Shown piece by piece: positions 48,380 through 56,660 of a stretch of 64,000 bases of DNA. Under the pieces are notes generated by a model that saw only the letters and a list, made by a program, of their open reading frames with translations, was not told the DNA's origin and made no database searches. Both the position numbers and the translations under genes were made by a program. Position 1 is the first letter of the stretch, and every line of letters begins with the position of its first letter. The DNA comes from Paragemmobacter amnigenus (GTDB taxonomy: Bacteria > Pseudomonadota > Alphaproteobacteria > Rhodobacterales > Rhodobacteraceae): NCBI RefSeq assembly GCF_009908265.2, contig NZ_JAAATX020000012.1:94131-158130 (forward strand), given 5' to 3'.

Positions 48380-48420
48380 CCGCCCCCGCGACTTCCCCTG
48401 CGGCCCGAATACCCAAGCCC

Positions 48421-48447
48421 GCCCCTTCATCTCGGCCCAAATACCCA
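48421..48447. repeat. Intergenic repeat element copy D (CCCAAATACCC type)
   Basis: 27 nt identical to 9438-9464 (ends cggcccaaatacccat). A related gcccgaatacccaagccc lies just before it at 48403-48420. It occupies the spacer between the DUF1289 gene and the photolyase-like gene. Confidence 0.7.
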
Positions 48448-48528
48448 TCTTGCCCCGTCGGCCACCGCGCCACGGTCCAAGGCCGCACCCCCCTTGCCGC
48501 CCGCGCCCCCGCGCCTACCTCGCGCGGC

Positions 48529-49716
48529 ATGGACAGCCTGCCCCTCCCCCTTCCCGCCACCCGCGCCGCGGCACTCGCCCGCCTTGCCGCCTTCCTCCCC
48601 CGCGCGGGCCTGCCCTATGCCGCCCGCCGGAACGAGGATCTGCCGGGCCACCCCCATGTCTCGGGCCTGTCGCCCTATATCCGCCACCGCCTCCTGACCG
48701 AGGCCGAGGTGATCGACGCCACCCTGCGCACCCATCCCCAAGGCGCCGACAAGTTTCTGGCCGAGGTCTGGTGGCGCACCTACTGGAAAGGCTGGCTCGA
48801 ACGCCGCCCCGCGATCTGGAGCGCCTATCGTCAGGGCCTGACCGCCGCCCTGAACCGCGTGCAGACCGAATCCGGCCTGCGCACGCAATGGGAGGCCGCC
48901 TGCACGGGCGATACCGGCATCGACGGCTTTGACCACTGGGCGCGGGAACTGGTGGCGACGGGCTATCTGCACAACCACGCCCGCATGTGGTTCGCCTCGA
49001 TCTGGATCTTCACCCTTCGCCTGCCGTGGGAACTGGGCGCGGATTTCTTCCTGCGCCACCTGATCGACGGCGATCCTGCCTCCAACACCCTCTCGTGGCG
49101 CTGGGTCGGGGGCTTGCACACGCAAGGAAAGACCTACGCCGCCACCACCGACAACATCGCGAAAAACACCGGCGGCCGCTTCCGCCCCGCGGGCCTCGCC
49201 CGCGACTGCGCGGCCCTGCCCATGACCCCGCACCCCGCCCCGCGCCCCGTCCCGCAGGGCGACATCCCCGACCCCACGCTCCCCTCCGCGCTCCTCCTGC
49301 ACGAGGATGACCTTTCGGGCGACGGCTTCGCCAGCCTCTCCGCCATCCGGCAGGACGGACCGCTCCTCTTCCTTGCCACCACCCCCCGCCGCTCCCCGCT
49401 TGCCATCGGCACGCAGGTGGCGGATTTCGTCACAGCCGCCCTCGACGACACCGCCCGCCGTCTGGGCCAGCCCGACGCCCCCCGCTTCACCGATGCCACG
49501 CCCGACGCCCTCGCCGACCACCTTGCCGCACAGGGCATCCGCCAACTCGTCACGCCCTACGCCCCCATCGGCCCCACCGCCGCCGCACTCCAGCGCCTCG
49601 CGCCCCTCCTGCAAGACCGCGACATCCGCCTGACCCGCCTCCTGCGCGACCATGACGCGCAGGCATGGCCCCACGCCACCCACGGCTTCTTCCGGTTCCG
49701 CGAAGGGGTGATGTGA
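48529..49716 (+). CDS. Photolyase/cryptochrome-like FAD-binding protein with rearranged domains
   Basis: 395 residues. From about residue 30 to 225 it matches the helical FAD-binding domain of photolyases: GLSPYIRHRLLTEAEV, FLAEVWWRTYWKGWLE, GYLHNHARMWFASIWIFTLR and the flavin-pocket NTLSWRWVGGLHTQGKTYAA. The usual N-terminal antenna (alpha/beta) domain is absent. Instead an alpha/beta-looking domain follows at the C-terminus (SALLLHEDDLSGDGFAS; PLLFLATTPRRSP; IRQLVTPYAPIGPTAAALQR). This suggests a permuted order. Light-driven DNA repair or signalling is possible; neither is shown by the sequence. Confidence 0.82.
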   Translation: MDSLPLPLPATRAAALARLAAFLPRAGLPYAARRNEDLPGHPHVSGLSPYIRHRLLTEAEVIDATLRTHPQGADKFLAEVWWRTYWKGWLERRPAIWSAYRQGLTAALNRVQTESGLRTQWEAACTGDTGIDGFDHWARELVATGYLHNHARMWFASIWIFTLRLPWELGADFFLRHLIDGDPASNTLSWRWVGGLHTQGKTYAATTDNIAKNTGGRFRPAGLARDCAALPMTPHPAPRPVPQGDIPDPTLPSALLLHEDDLSGDGFASLSAIRQDGPLLFLATTPRRSPLAIGTQVADFVTAALDDTARRLGQPDAPRFTDATPDALADHLAAQGIRQLVTPYAPIGPTAAALQRLAPLLQDRDIRLTRLLRDHDAQAWPHATHGFFRFREGVM

Positions 49717-49763
49717 CGCAAAACGGTTGCGCAGAGGGCAGCCTTACCGCGCGCTGCGTGCTG

Positions 49764-49802
49764 ACAGTTTGCGGTACAGCCCTCTGCACAACCGCCGGTA
49801 CA
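49764..49802. repeat. Short-period dispersed repeat, copy 2
   Basis: acagtttgcggtacagccct then ctgcacaacc and gccggtaca; 34 of 39 positions match copy 1 at 26212-26250. It lies directly after the stop of the CDP-alcohol phosphatidyltransferase gene. A related ggttgcgcagagggcagcc lies at 49726-49744 in the opposite sense. Confidence 0.75.
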
Positions 49803-50411
49803 TCAGCGAAAGGTCCGCACCGCCAGCCCCACCCGCGCCAGTGCCGTCACGACACAGAGCCCGCCAAAGCCCCAAGCCAGCGGCGCGAACCAGTGGGGCA
49901 GCAGGCAGAGCAGCGCGAAAAATACAATCGTTTCCGTACCTTCCAGCAGACCGGCGGTGAAATACAGCGACTTCTCCCCTCGCGCCCGCGTCTGCATCCC
50001 CCGCTTTTCCGCCAGCACCGCATAGCCCAGAAAGGTCGCCCCGTTCACATAGAACGAGGCCAGCAGAAACGCCCCCGCCACCCCGTTCGCCGCCGGATCG
50101 CGCAGCACGAAAGCCATTGGAATCGCGGCATAAAATATGAAATCGCAGACGATATCCAGATAGCCGCCAAAGTCCGATTTCCCCCGCGCCCGCGCCACCG
50201 CCCCGTCCAGCCCGTCCGCCACCCGCGACAGCCCGACCAGCCCCAGCGCGGCCCATCCCGCCCCGCCCAGCGCGATCACCGCCGCCGCCGCCAGCCCCGC
50301 CACCAGCCCCGCCAGCGTCACCGCATCCGCCGTAACCCCAAGTGCGGCAAGCCTTTTTCCCGCAGCATCCAGCCCCGGATCGATCCGCCGCCGCATCCAG
50401 CCATCCAGCAC
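49803..50411 (-). CDS. CDP-alcohol phosphatidyltransferase family protein
   Basis: About 202 residues with six hydrophobic helices and the motif DGLDGAVARARGKSDFGGYL then DIVCD, close to DGx2ARx8Gx3Dx3D but with one residue fewer in the long gap. Members transfer a phosphatidyl group from CDP-diacylglycerol to an alcohol; the alcohol here is not predictable. The GTG at 50411 has aaaggtgat in front and is preferred to a TTG ten codons earlier. It is divergent from the ABC importer genes. Confidence 0.82.
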   Translation of the reverse strand: MLDGWMRRRIDPGLDAAGKRLAALGVTADAVTLAGLVAGLAAAAVIALGGAGWAALGLVGLSRVADGLDGAVARARGKSDFGGYLDIVCDFIFYAAIPMAFVLRDPAANGVAGAFLLASFYVNGATFLGYAVLAEKRGMQTRARGEKSLYFTAGLLEGTETIVFFALLCLLPHWFAPLAWGFGGLCVVTALARVGLAVRTFR

Positions 50412-50505
50412 GCCATCACCTTTCCGTTGCCGCCCCGACAAGACTGTTGCCAGCCGCCCCGCGCCCTAGCTATCCCGTCAGAACCGCAACCGACAAGGAC
50501 GCAAG

Positions 50506-51717
50506 ATGCACCGCCGCACCGCCCTCGCCCTCCTCGCAAGCCTTCCCGCCTATGCGGGCCTCTCGCGAAAAGCCCTTGCCGCAGAATGGGATGGCATCCT
50601 GACGGAGGCAAAGGGCCAGACCGTCTACTGGCACGCATGGGGCGGCGATCCCAAGATAAACGATTTCATAACCTGGATCGGGGAAAAGGCGCAGGAACGC
50701 CACGGAGTGACCCTCGAACATGTCAAACTCGCCTCCACCGCCGATGCCGTGGCCCGCGTGCTGGCCGAACAGCAGGCCGGCCAGACCGAAGGCGGCGCCG
50801 TCGACCTCATCTGGATCAATGGCGAGAATTTTGCCGCCATGAAATCGCAGGGGCTGCTTTTCGGCCCCTTCGCGGAAGACCTGCCGAACTGGCCGCTGGT
50901 CGATGTGGCCGGAAAACCCGCCACAGTCACCGATTTCACCCTCCCGACGGGGGGCTTCGAATCGCCCTGGGCCATGGCGCAGCTCGTCTTCGAATATGAC
51001 GGTAAACAGGTGGTTAACCCGCCCCGCACGATCGGGGAACTGGCCGACTGGATCCTCGCCAACCCAGGCCGCTTTACCTATCCGCAACCGCCCGATTATC
51101 TGGGCACGACCTTCCTGAAACAGGTCCTCTACGGCGTCATGGCCGACCCCGCCCTTCTGCAATCACCGGTCGATGACGCCGGCTATGACGCACAGGTCGC
51201 CCCGCTCTGGGCATGGCTCGACCGCGTCCATCCCGCGCTCTGGCGGCAGGCCCGCGCCTTCCCGCAGAACGAACCGGCGCTGGGCCAGTTGCTGGCCGAT
51301 GGCGAAACCGCCATCTCCTTCGCCTTCAACCCCGGCCGGGCCAGCGCCGAGATCGCGGCCGGCAACCTCCCCGACACGGTCCGCACCTTCGTGCTGGATG
51401 GCGGCACCATCGGCAATGCCTCCTTCGTCGCCATCCCCTTCAATGCCGCCCACCGCGCGGGGGCAATGGTCATCGCCAACCTCCTCCTCGACCCCGAAGT
51501 GCAGGCCCGCGCGCAGGATCCCGCCGTGCTCGGCTTCCAGACTGTCCTTAATCTTCAAAGCCTTAGCGCCGAAGACCGCGCCCGCTTCGACGCGCTGGAA
51601 CTGGGCGTGGCGACGCTGTCCCCCGCGGACCTCGGCCCCGTCCTGCTCGAACCCCATGCCAGCTGGATGACCCGCATCGCGCAGGACTGGACCGCGCGCT
51701 ACGGGGTCGCCCAGTGA
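50506..51717 (+). CDS. YnjB-like ABC transporter substrate-binding protein
   Basis: 403 residues with an N-terminal signal of Tat-like RR look (MHRRTALALLASLPAYAGLS, cut near ALA at 26). The body contains VYWHAWGGDPKINDFITWIG, VDLIWINGENFAAMKSQGLL, GGFESPWAMAQLVFEYD and the C-terminal TRIAQDWTARYG, all as in E. coli YnjB. With the next two genes it forms an YnjBCD importer whose substrate is unknown; thiamine-type or small cation ligands have been suggested for relatives. Its stop overlaps the permease start. Confidence 0.88.
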   Translation: MHRRTALALLASLPAYAGLSRKALAAEWDGILTEAKGQTVYWHAWGGDPKINDFITWIGEKAQERHGVTLEHVKLASTADAVARVLAEQQAGQTEGGAVDLIWINGENFAAMKSQGLLFGPFAEDLPNWPLVDVAGKPATVTDFTLPTGGFESPWAMAQLVFEYDGKQVVNPPRTIGELADWILANPGRFTYPQPPDYLGTTFLKQVLYGVMADPALLQSPVDDAGYDAQVAPLWAWLDRVHPALWRQARAFPQNEPALGQLLADGETAISFAFNPGRASAEIAAGNLPDTVRTFVLDGGTIGNASFVAIPFNAAHRAGAMVIANLLLDPEVQARAQDPAVLGFQTVLNLQSLSAEDRARFDALELGVATLSPADLGPVLLEPHASWMTRIAQDWTARYGVAQ

Positions 51718-53396
51718 CGACCGCAGTGACGACGGACCTGCTCCGGCTGGCCCCCGTCCTGACGCTGGGACTGATGGTCGTGCCCGTGGCGGCGGGTCTG
51801 GCCGGAACGCTGGCCCCTGCCCTGAAGAACGGCGGGGCGGGCTTTGCCGCCCTTGCCGACTGGCCCGGACTGGCGCGGGCGGTGGCGCTTTCGCTGGGAA
51901 CAGGGCTCGGCTCGACGCTCCTGTCGCTCCTGCTGACCATCGCCATCCTCGCGGCCTTTGCGGGCCGCCCCGTCTTCGACCGCCTGCGCCGCCTCATCGC
52001 GCCGCTCCTCTCGGTGCCCCATGCCGCCGCCGCGCTGGGGCTGGCATTCCTGATCGCCCCCTCTGGCTGGATCGCGCGCCTGATCTCGCCGGAACTGACC
52101 GGCTGGCAGTCGCCGCCTGACCTTCTGATCCTGAACGATCCGCTGGGCCTCTCGCTCACCCTCGGGCTTGTCGCCAAGGAACTGCCCTTCCTCCTGCTGA
52201 TGGCGCTGGTCGCCTTGCCCCAGACGGGGGCCGACCAGCGGCTGCCCGTTGCCGCCACGCTGGGCTACGGGCGCATCGCGGGTTTTGTCCTGACCACGCT
52301 GCCCGCGCTCTATGCCCAGCTGCGCCTGCCCGTCTATGCGGTGCTGGCCTATGCGATGACCACGGTCGACATGGCCATGATCCTTGGCCCCACCCTGCCG
52401 CCCACCCTGTCGGTACAGGTGGTGCTCTGGATGTCCGAAGCCTCGCTTGCCAGCCGCGACATCGCGGCGGCTGCGGCCTGCCTGCAATTCGCGCTTGTGA
52501 TCGCGGCACTGGCCCTGTGGCGCGGGGCCGAAGCTCTGGCCGCCCGCGCCCTGACCGCAACCGCCTTTCACGGCCGTCGCCTGACCGGACTTGACCGCCC
52601 GACGGCGACGCTCGCCCTGACCGCCACTGCCGTCACAGCGGGCAGCCTTGGTGCAGGGCTGGCGGGGCTTGCGCTGTGGTCCGTGGCGGGGCAATGGCAG
52701 TTTCCCGATGCCCTGCCGGCCAGCCTGACGATGCGCCACTGGGTGGATTCGCTGCCCGTGCTTGCCGATACCCTGTCGCAGACCCTGATCGTGGGCCTTG
52801 CCGCGACGCTTGCCGCGCTTGTCCTGACCATCGCCTGCCTTCGGGCGGAATCCACCCACCACCTTCGCCCCGGTCCGCGTGCCTTGGCGCTGCTCTACCT
52901 GCCGCTGCTCGTGCCGCAGATCGCCTTCCTGCCGGGACTTCAGGTTCTGGCCGCCCGCACGGGGATGCAGGGCACGCTGGCCACGGTGGCGCTGGCGCAT
53001 CTGGTCTTCGTGCTGCCTTACGTCTTTCTCTCGCTCTGCGGGCCCTGGCGCGCCTGGGACGGCCGCATCGCTACCGCTGCCGCCACGATGGGGGCGTCGG
53101 AGTCGCGCATCTTCTGGCATCTGCGCCTGCCGATGATGGCTGGCCCCGTGCTGACAGCGGGGGCGGTCGGTCTTGCCGTCTCTGTCGGGCAATACCTGCC
53201 CACGCTGCTCATCGGGGGTGGCAGGGTCGAGACATTGACGACCGAGGCGGTGGCGCTGTCCTCGGGCGGGAACCGCCGGCTGATCGGGGCCCATGCCATG
53301 CTGCAACTGGCCATCCCCGCCCTTGCCTTCGGCATCGCACTGGCCGTGCCTGCCATGCTGTGGCGCAACCGCCGCCAGATGCGGGGCATCGCATGA
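51714..53396 (+). CDS. YnjC-like double-length ABC permease
   Basis: 560 residues, about twelve membrane helices in two BPD_transp_1 units, as in FbpB/ThiP/YnjC. Each half carries an EAA-type loop: LPVAATLGYGRIAGFVLTTL near residue 180 and TAAATMGASESRIFWHLRLP near residue 460. The GTG start overlaps the upstream stop (GTGA) and the end overlaps the ATPase start (ATGA), so the three genes are translationally coupled. One chain supplies both permease halves. Confidence 0.88.
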   Translation: MTTAVTTDLLRLAPVLTLGLMVVPVAAGLAGTLAPALKNGGAGFAALADWPGLARAVALSLGTGLGSTLLSLLLTIAILAAFAGRPVFDRLRRLIAPLLSVPHAAAALGLAFLIAPSGWIARLISPELTGWQSPPDLLILNDPLGLSLTLGLVAKELPFLLLMALVALPQTGADQRLPVAATLGYGRIAGFVLTTLPALYAQLRLPVYAVLAYAMTTVDMAMILGPTLPPTLSVQVVLWMSEASLASRDIAAAAACLQFALVIAALALWRGAEALAARALTATAFHGRRLTGLDRPTATLALTATAVTAGSLGAGLAGLALWSVAGQWQFPDALPASLTMRHWVDSLPVLADTLSQTLIVGLAATLAALVLTIACLRAESTHHLRPGPRALALLYLPLLVPQIAFLPGLQVLAARTGMQGTLATVALAHLVFVLPYVFLSLCGPWRAWDGRIATAAATMGASESRIFWHLRLPMMAGPVLTAGAVGLAVSVGQYLPTLLIGGGRVETLTTEAVALSSGGNRRLIGAHAMLQLAIPALAFGIALAVPAMLWRNRRQMRGIA

Positions 53397-54088
53397 CCGG
53401 ACCGCTCGACCTGCAATCGCTCTGCATCGACCTTGGCCCGCGACGTCTGGTCGATCTGACACTGACCATCCGCGCGGGCGAGATCGTCACGATCATGGGC
53501 CCCTCGGGCGCTGGGAAATCCACCTTGCTGGGCGCGCTGACCGGCACCCTTCCCGCAGGCTTTGCCCTATCGGGGCGCGTGCGGCTGGACGGGACCGACA
53601 TCACCGACCTGCCCACCCGCAGCCGCGGCCTTGGCCTGCTGTTTCAGGATGCCGTCCTCTTTCCCCATCTCTCGGTCGGCGGCAACCTCGGCTTCGCCCT
53701 GCCCGCCCGCATCAGGGGACGCGCCGAACGGCAGGCCCGCATCGATGCCGCGCTCGCCTCGGCAGGGCTTGCGGGCTTTGCCCCGCGCGATCCGGCCACG
53801 CTTTCGGGCGGGCAGCGCGCGCGCGCCGCCCTGTTGCGGACGCTTCTTGCCGAACCGCGCGCGCTGCTTCTGGACGAACCCTTCGCGCGGCTGGATGCAG
53901 ACCTGCGCGCCCAGATCCGCCGCTTCACCTTTGACCGCGCCCGTCAGGCGGGCCTGCCCGTCCTCCTCGTCACCCACGACCCCGAGGATGCCGAGGCCGC
54001 AGGTGGTCCCGTCCTGTCACCGCTCGGCGAAAACCTGCGTCCGGCCGCAAAGGGTGCCGCGCGCCACCGCGACAGGGCGGCAGACTGA
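53393..54088 (+). CDS. YnjD-like ABC transporter ATP-binding protein
   Basis: 231 residues with Walker A GPSGAGKSTLLGALTG, Q-loop FQDAVLFPHLSV, signature LSGGQRARAALLRTLLAEPR, Walker B ALLLDEPFARLDADLR and H-loop VTHDPEDAE. It energises the YnjBC-type importer. The C-terminal ~25 residues are basic and low in conservation. Last gene of the unit; it is convergent with the EnvZ-like kinase gene 20 bp away. Confidence 0.9.
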   Translation: MTGPLDLQSLCIDLGPRRLVDLTLTIRAGEIVTIMGPSGAGKSTLLGALTGTLPAGFALSGRVRLDGTDITDLPTRSRGLGLLFQDAVLFPHLSVGGNLGFALPARIRGRAERQARIDAALASAGLAGFAPRDPATLSGGQRARAALLRTLLAEPRALLLDEPFARLDADLRAQIRRFTFDRARQAGLPVLLVTHDPEDAEAAGGPVLSPLGENLRPAAKGAARHRDRAAD

Positions 54089-54108
54089 TCTGCGCGCCCC
54101 CCCCGCGC

Positions 54109-55425
54109 CTATCGCGCCAGCAAAAGCTCGGCCTTCAACCCGCCAAGCGCCTCGCTCTTGCCAAGCCGCAACTCTCCGCCATGGCTGCGCGCGATATCGG
54201 CAGCAATCGACAGGCCCAGCCCGACGCCCCCGCCACGGTTCGGATCGCGCGCCGAATCCAGCCGCCCGAACGGCGCCATAGCCTCGGCCCGCCGCGCCGC
54301 AGGGATGCCCGGCCCGTCATCCTCCACCGTAAAGCGCAGCCAGTTCGTTCCGTAAGCAAGCGTCACCTGCGCCCGCGTCCCGTGGCGCAGCGCATTGCCG
54401 ACCAGATTCTCCAGCGCCCGCGCCACCGCCTGTGGGCGCAAGGGCACGCTCTGCACTGCCCCTTCCTGCACGAAGCGCACCTCGCGCCCGATCCGTTCGG
54501 CATTCTCCACCACCCGCCGCGCCAGCGCCGCCGGATCGACCGGCTGCACCGCCTCGGTCGCATCTCCCCGCGCAAAGGCAAGGAATTCGTCGACCAGACG
54601 CTCCATCTCGGCCACATCGCCCAGCAACGCCTCTGTCTCCTCGTCCTCGGGCAGCAGCGACAGGCCCAGCCGCAACCGCGTCAGCGGCGTCCGCAGATCA
54701 TGGCTCACCCCCGAGAGCATCAGCGTGCGCTGTTCGATCTGCCGCTCGATCCGGTCGCGCATGTCCAGAAAGGCATGACCCGCCGCGCGGACCTCGATCG
54801 CGCCGCGGGGCGAATAGGGGATCACCTGCCCTTTGCCAAAGGCCTCGGCCGCATCGGCCAGCCGCGCGATGGGACGCAACTGGTTGGACAGGAACAGATA
54901 GGCAATCACCGTCATCAGGATCGAGGTGACGATCATCAGCACCAGCAACTGGTGCGGATTGGTGGCCGACATCCGCGTGCGCGGCACCTCCACCGCCAAA
55001 GCGCCCCATCGGGTCGGATGGTGCAACCGCACCTTCCCGTCGCCCTCGACCAGATCGACAGGCGCCAGCGCGGGCAGGGCCGCGCGCAGCGTGCGGATCA
55101 CCACCCGCCCCGACAGATCGCTCCACTCCGTCCGGTCCGCCACCGGCGCAGCGGAAGCGGCGGGCAACGCAGTGTCAAGCTTCAACGGACCCGCCAGCCG
55201 GCCAAGGGCCACCCGCGCCGCCGCCGCATCCGGCGCGCGCTCCACCTGCTCCAGCAGCAGGGCCAGTTCGACCGCGACGCCGCCGGTTAACTGTTCCGTC
55301 ACGCGCTCGAAATGCCTCTGGATGAAGGTGACCGACACGACAAGCTGGATCGTGACCACCGGCACGATCAGGATCAGCGCGGCGCGGCCGTAAAGACCAC
55401 GGGGAAGGAAGGACTTGCGGGCCAT
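54109..55425 (-). CDS. Orphan EnvZ-like sensor histidine kinase
   Basis: 438 residues: TM1 about 14-33, a periplasmic domain to residue 158, TM2 159-180, HAMP, then the H-box SGVSHDLRTPLTRLRLGLSL with the phospho-acceptor His242. The N-box reads LENLVGNALRHGTRAQVTL, with G-boxes VEDDGPGIP and GGGVGLGLSIAADIARSHGG. All kinase boxes are intact. The spacing and the GRAALILIVPVVTIQLVVSV start resemble alphaproteobacterial EnvZ, often involved in envelope or osmotic response. No OmpR-like partner is next to it. The start at 55425 precedes TM1; upstream codons are not conserved in type. It is divergent from the MBL gene, 47 bp apart. Confidence 0.88.
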   Translation of the reverse strand: MARKSFLPRGLYGRAALILIVPVVTIQLVVSVTFIQRHFERVTEQLTGGVAVELALLLEQVERAPDAAAARVALGRLAGPLKLDTALPAASAAPVADRTEWSDLSGRVVIRTLRAALPALAPVDLVEGDGKVRLHHPTRWGALAVEVPRTRMSATNPHQLLVLMIVTSILMTVIAYLFLSNQLRPIARLADAAEAFGKGQVIPYSPRGAIEVRAAGHAFLDMRDRIERQIEQRTLMLSGVSHDLRTPLTRLRLGLSLLPEDEETEALLGDVAEMERLVDEFLAFARGDATEAVQPVDPAALARRVVENAERIGREVRFVQEGAVQSVPLRPQAVARALENLVGNALRHGTRAQVTLAYGTNWLRFTVEDDGPGIPAARRAEAMAPFGRLDSARDPNRGGGVGLGLSIAADIARSHGGELRLGKSEALGGLKAELLLAR

Positions 55426-55472
55426 GGGGCCAAAGCCTAGCCTCCCCCCGCCCTGAGGGGAAGAGGAAGCCC

Positions 55473-56378
55473 GTGACCACCACCCGTCCACATGACCTCG
55501 CCGGATTGCCCGCCGCAAGCCCGCGCATCCGGCGAATCCTCGCGCCCAACCCTTCGCCCCTGACCCATCAGGGAACGAACAGTTACATCATCGGCTCGGG
55601 CAGGGTCGCCGTGATCGACCCCGGCCCCGATGACCCGCGCCATCTCGCCGCCCTCCTCGCCGCTCTCGACAAGGGCGAAAGGGTCGATGCCATCCTCGTC
55701 ACCCATCCCCATCTCGACCACTCCGCCCTCGCACCCCGCCTTGCCGCCACCACCGGCGCGCCGGTCCACGCCTATGGCAGCGCGACCGAGGGGCGCACGC
55801 CCCTGATGGAACGTCTCGCGCAGGCCGGTCTCGAGAGCGGCGGCGACGGCCTTGACCTCGGCTTCCGCCCCGACCGCAGGATGGCCGACAACGCCCGCCT
55901 GTCCGGCCCCGACTGGGAGCTGTCCGCCCTCCACACCCCCGGCCATCTGGGCAGCCACCTCTGCCTGTCCGCAGGCGCGGTGCTCTTTTCGGGCGACCAT
56001 GTCATGGGCTGGTCCAGCTCGGTCGTCTCGCCCCCCGATGGCGACATGGGCGCCTATATGGCCAGCCTCGACCGCCTCGGCGCGCAGGACTGGGGCTGCT
56101 TCCTGCCCGGTCATGGCGACCGCATCGACGACCCCGCCACCCGCATCACCGACCTGATCCGCCACCGCCGCCGGCGCGAGGCGCAGATCCTCGACGCCCT
56201 CGCCGCAGGACCGGCCGATCCGGCCCGGTTGACGGCGCTGCTCTACACGGACATCCCCGCCAACCTGCACCCCGCAGCCCGCCGCAACGTCCTCGCCCAC
56301 CTGATTGATCTTTATGAGAAAAACCAGGTGACCGCATGCGACTCCATCCACCCCGCCACAGCCTTCCAAAGGATATGA
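55473..56378 (+). CDS. MBL-fold metallo-hydrolase (LACTB2-like)
   Basis: 301 residues. NPSPLTHQGTNSYIIGSGRV is followed by the zinc motif THPHLDHSALAP, then HTPGHLGSHLC, FSGDHVMGWSSSVVSPPDGD and PGHGD. The C-terminal winged-helix (RRREAQILDALAAGPADPARL) is found in the LACTB2/glyoxalase II-related subgroup, some of which are RNases. The substrate is unresolved. It starts at GTG 55473 with aagaggaag before it. tRNA-Asn follows 70 bp later. Confidence 0.88.
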   Translation: MTTTRPHDLAGLPAASPRIRRILAPNPSPLTHQGTNSYIIGSGRVAVIDPGPDDPRHLAALLAALDKGERVDAILVTHPHLDHSALAPRLAATTGAPVHAYGSATEGRTPLMERLAQAGLESGGDGLDLGFRPDRRMADNARLSGPDWELSALHTPGHLGSHLCLSAGAVLFSGDHVMGWSSSVVSPPDGDMGAYMASLDRLGAQDWGCFLPGHGDRIDDPATRITDLIRHRRRREAQILDALAAGPADPARLTALLYTDIPANLHPAARRNVLAHLIDLYEKNQVTACDSIHPATAFQRI

Positions 56379-56409
56379 CCCCAGCCTGCATTTTTCCGCA
56401 GATTGCCCC

Positions 56410-56438
56410 TTGCCGCCCCCAAACACCCTTGCTATACG
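56410..56438 (+). promoter_or_regulatory. Sigma-70-type promoter of tRNA-Asn
   Basis: -35 TTGCCG (56410-56415), 17-bp spacer, -10 TATACG (56433-56438), ending 10 bp before the first tRNA base. Both boxes are close to consensus and spacing is ideal. Confidence 0.65.
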
Positions 56439-56448
56439 GCCCCCGTGT

Positions 56449-56523
56449 TCCGGCGTAGCTCAGCGGTAGAGCAGTTGACTGTTAATCAATTGGTCGTAGG
56501 TTCGATCCCTACCGCCGGAGCCA
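56449..56523 (+). tRNA. tRNA-Asn (GUU)
   Basis: Acceptor tccggcg pairs with cgccgga (56513-56519). The D-arm is tagctcagcggtagagca. The anticodon stem gttga/tcaat holds loop ctgttaa with anticodon GTT at 56481-56483. The T-arm contains ggttcgatccc, the discriminator is G and CCA is encoded at 56521-56523. The structure is complete. The 137 bp after it hold no gene and no integrase or attachment duplication. Confidence 0.97.
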
Positions 56524-56660
56524 AATTTTCCGCATAAGTCTGGCATCTAGCCTCGACTTTGCCGCGCGCGGCGAAGCGTGAGAAAACGATGCTTCGGGCC
56601 TGACGCAGGCTCGCTCTCCTTGCCGCAAAGCTTGCGCGCCCTCCCCCTGCCCAACCCGTC

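Noticed and set aside
56449..56660. tRNA-Asn 3' end as a prophage or island attachment site
   Set aside because: No duplicated tRNA end, integrase or compositional shift is seen downstream.
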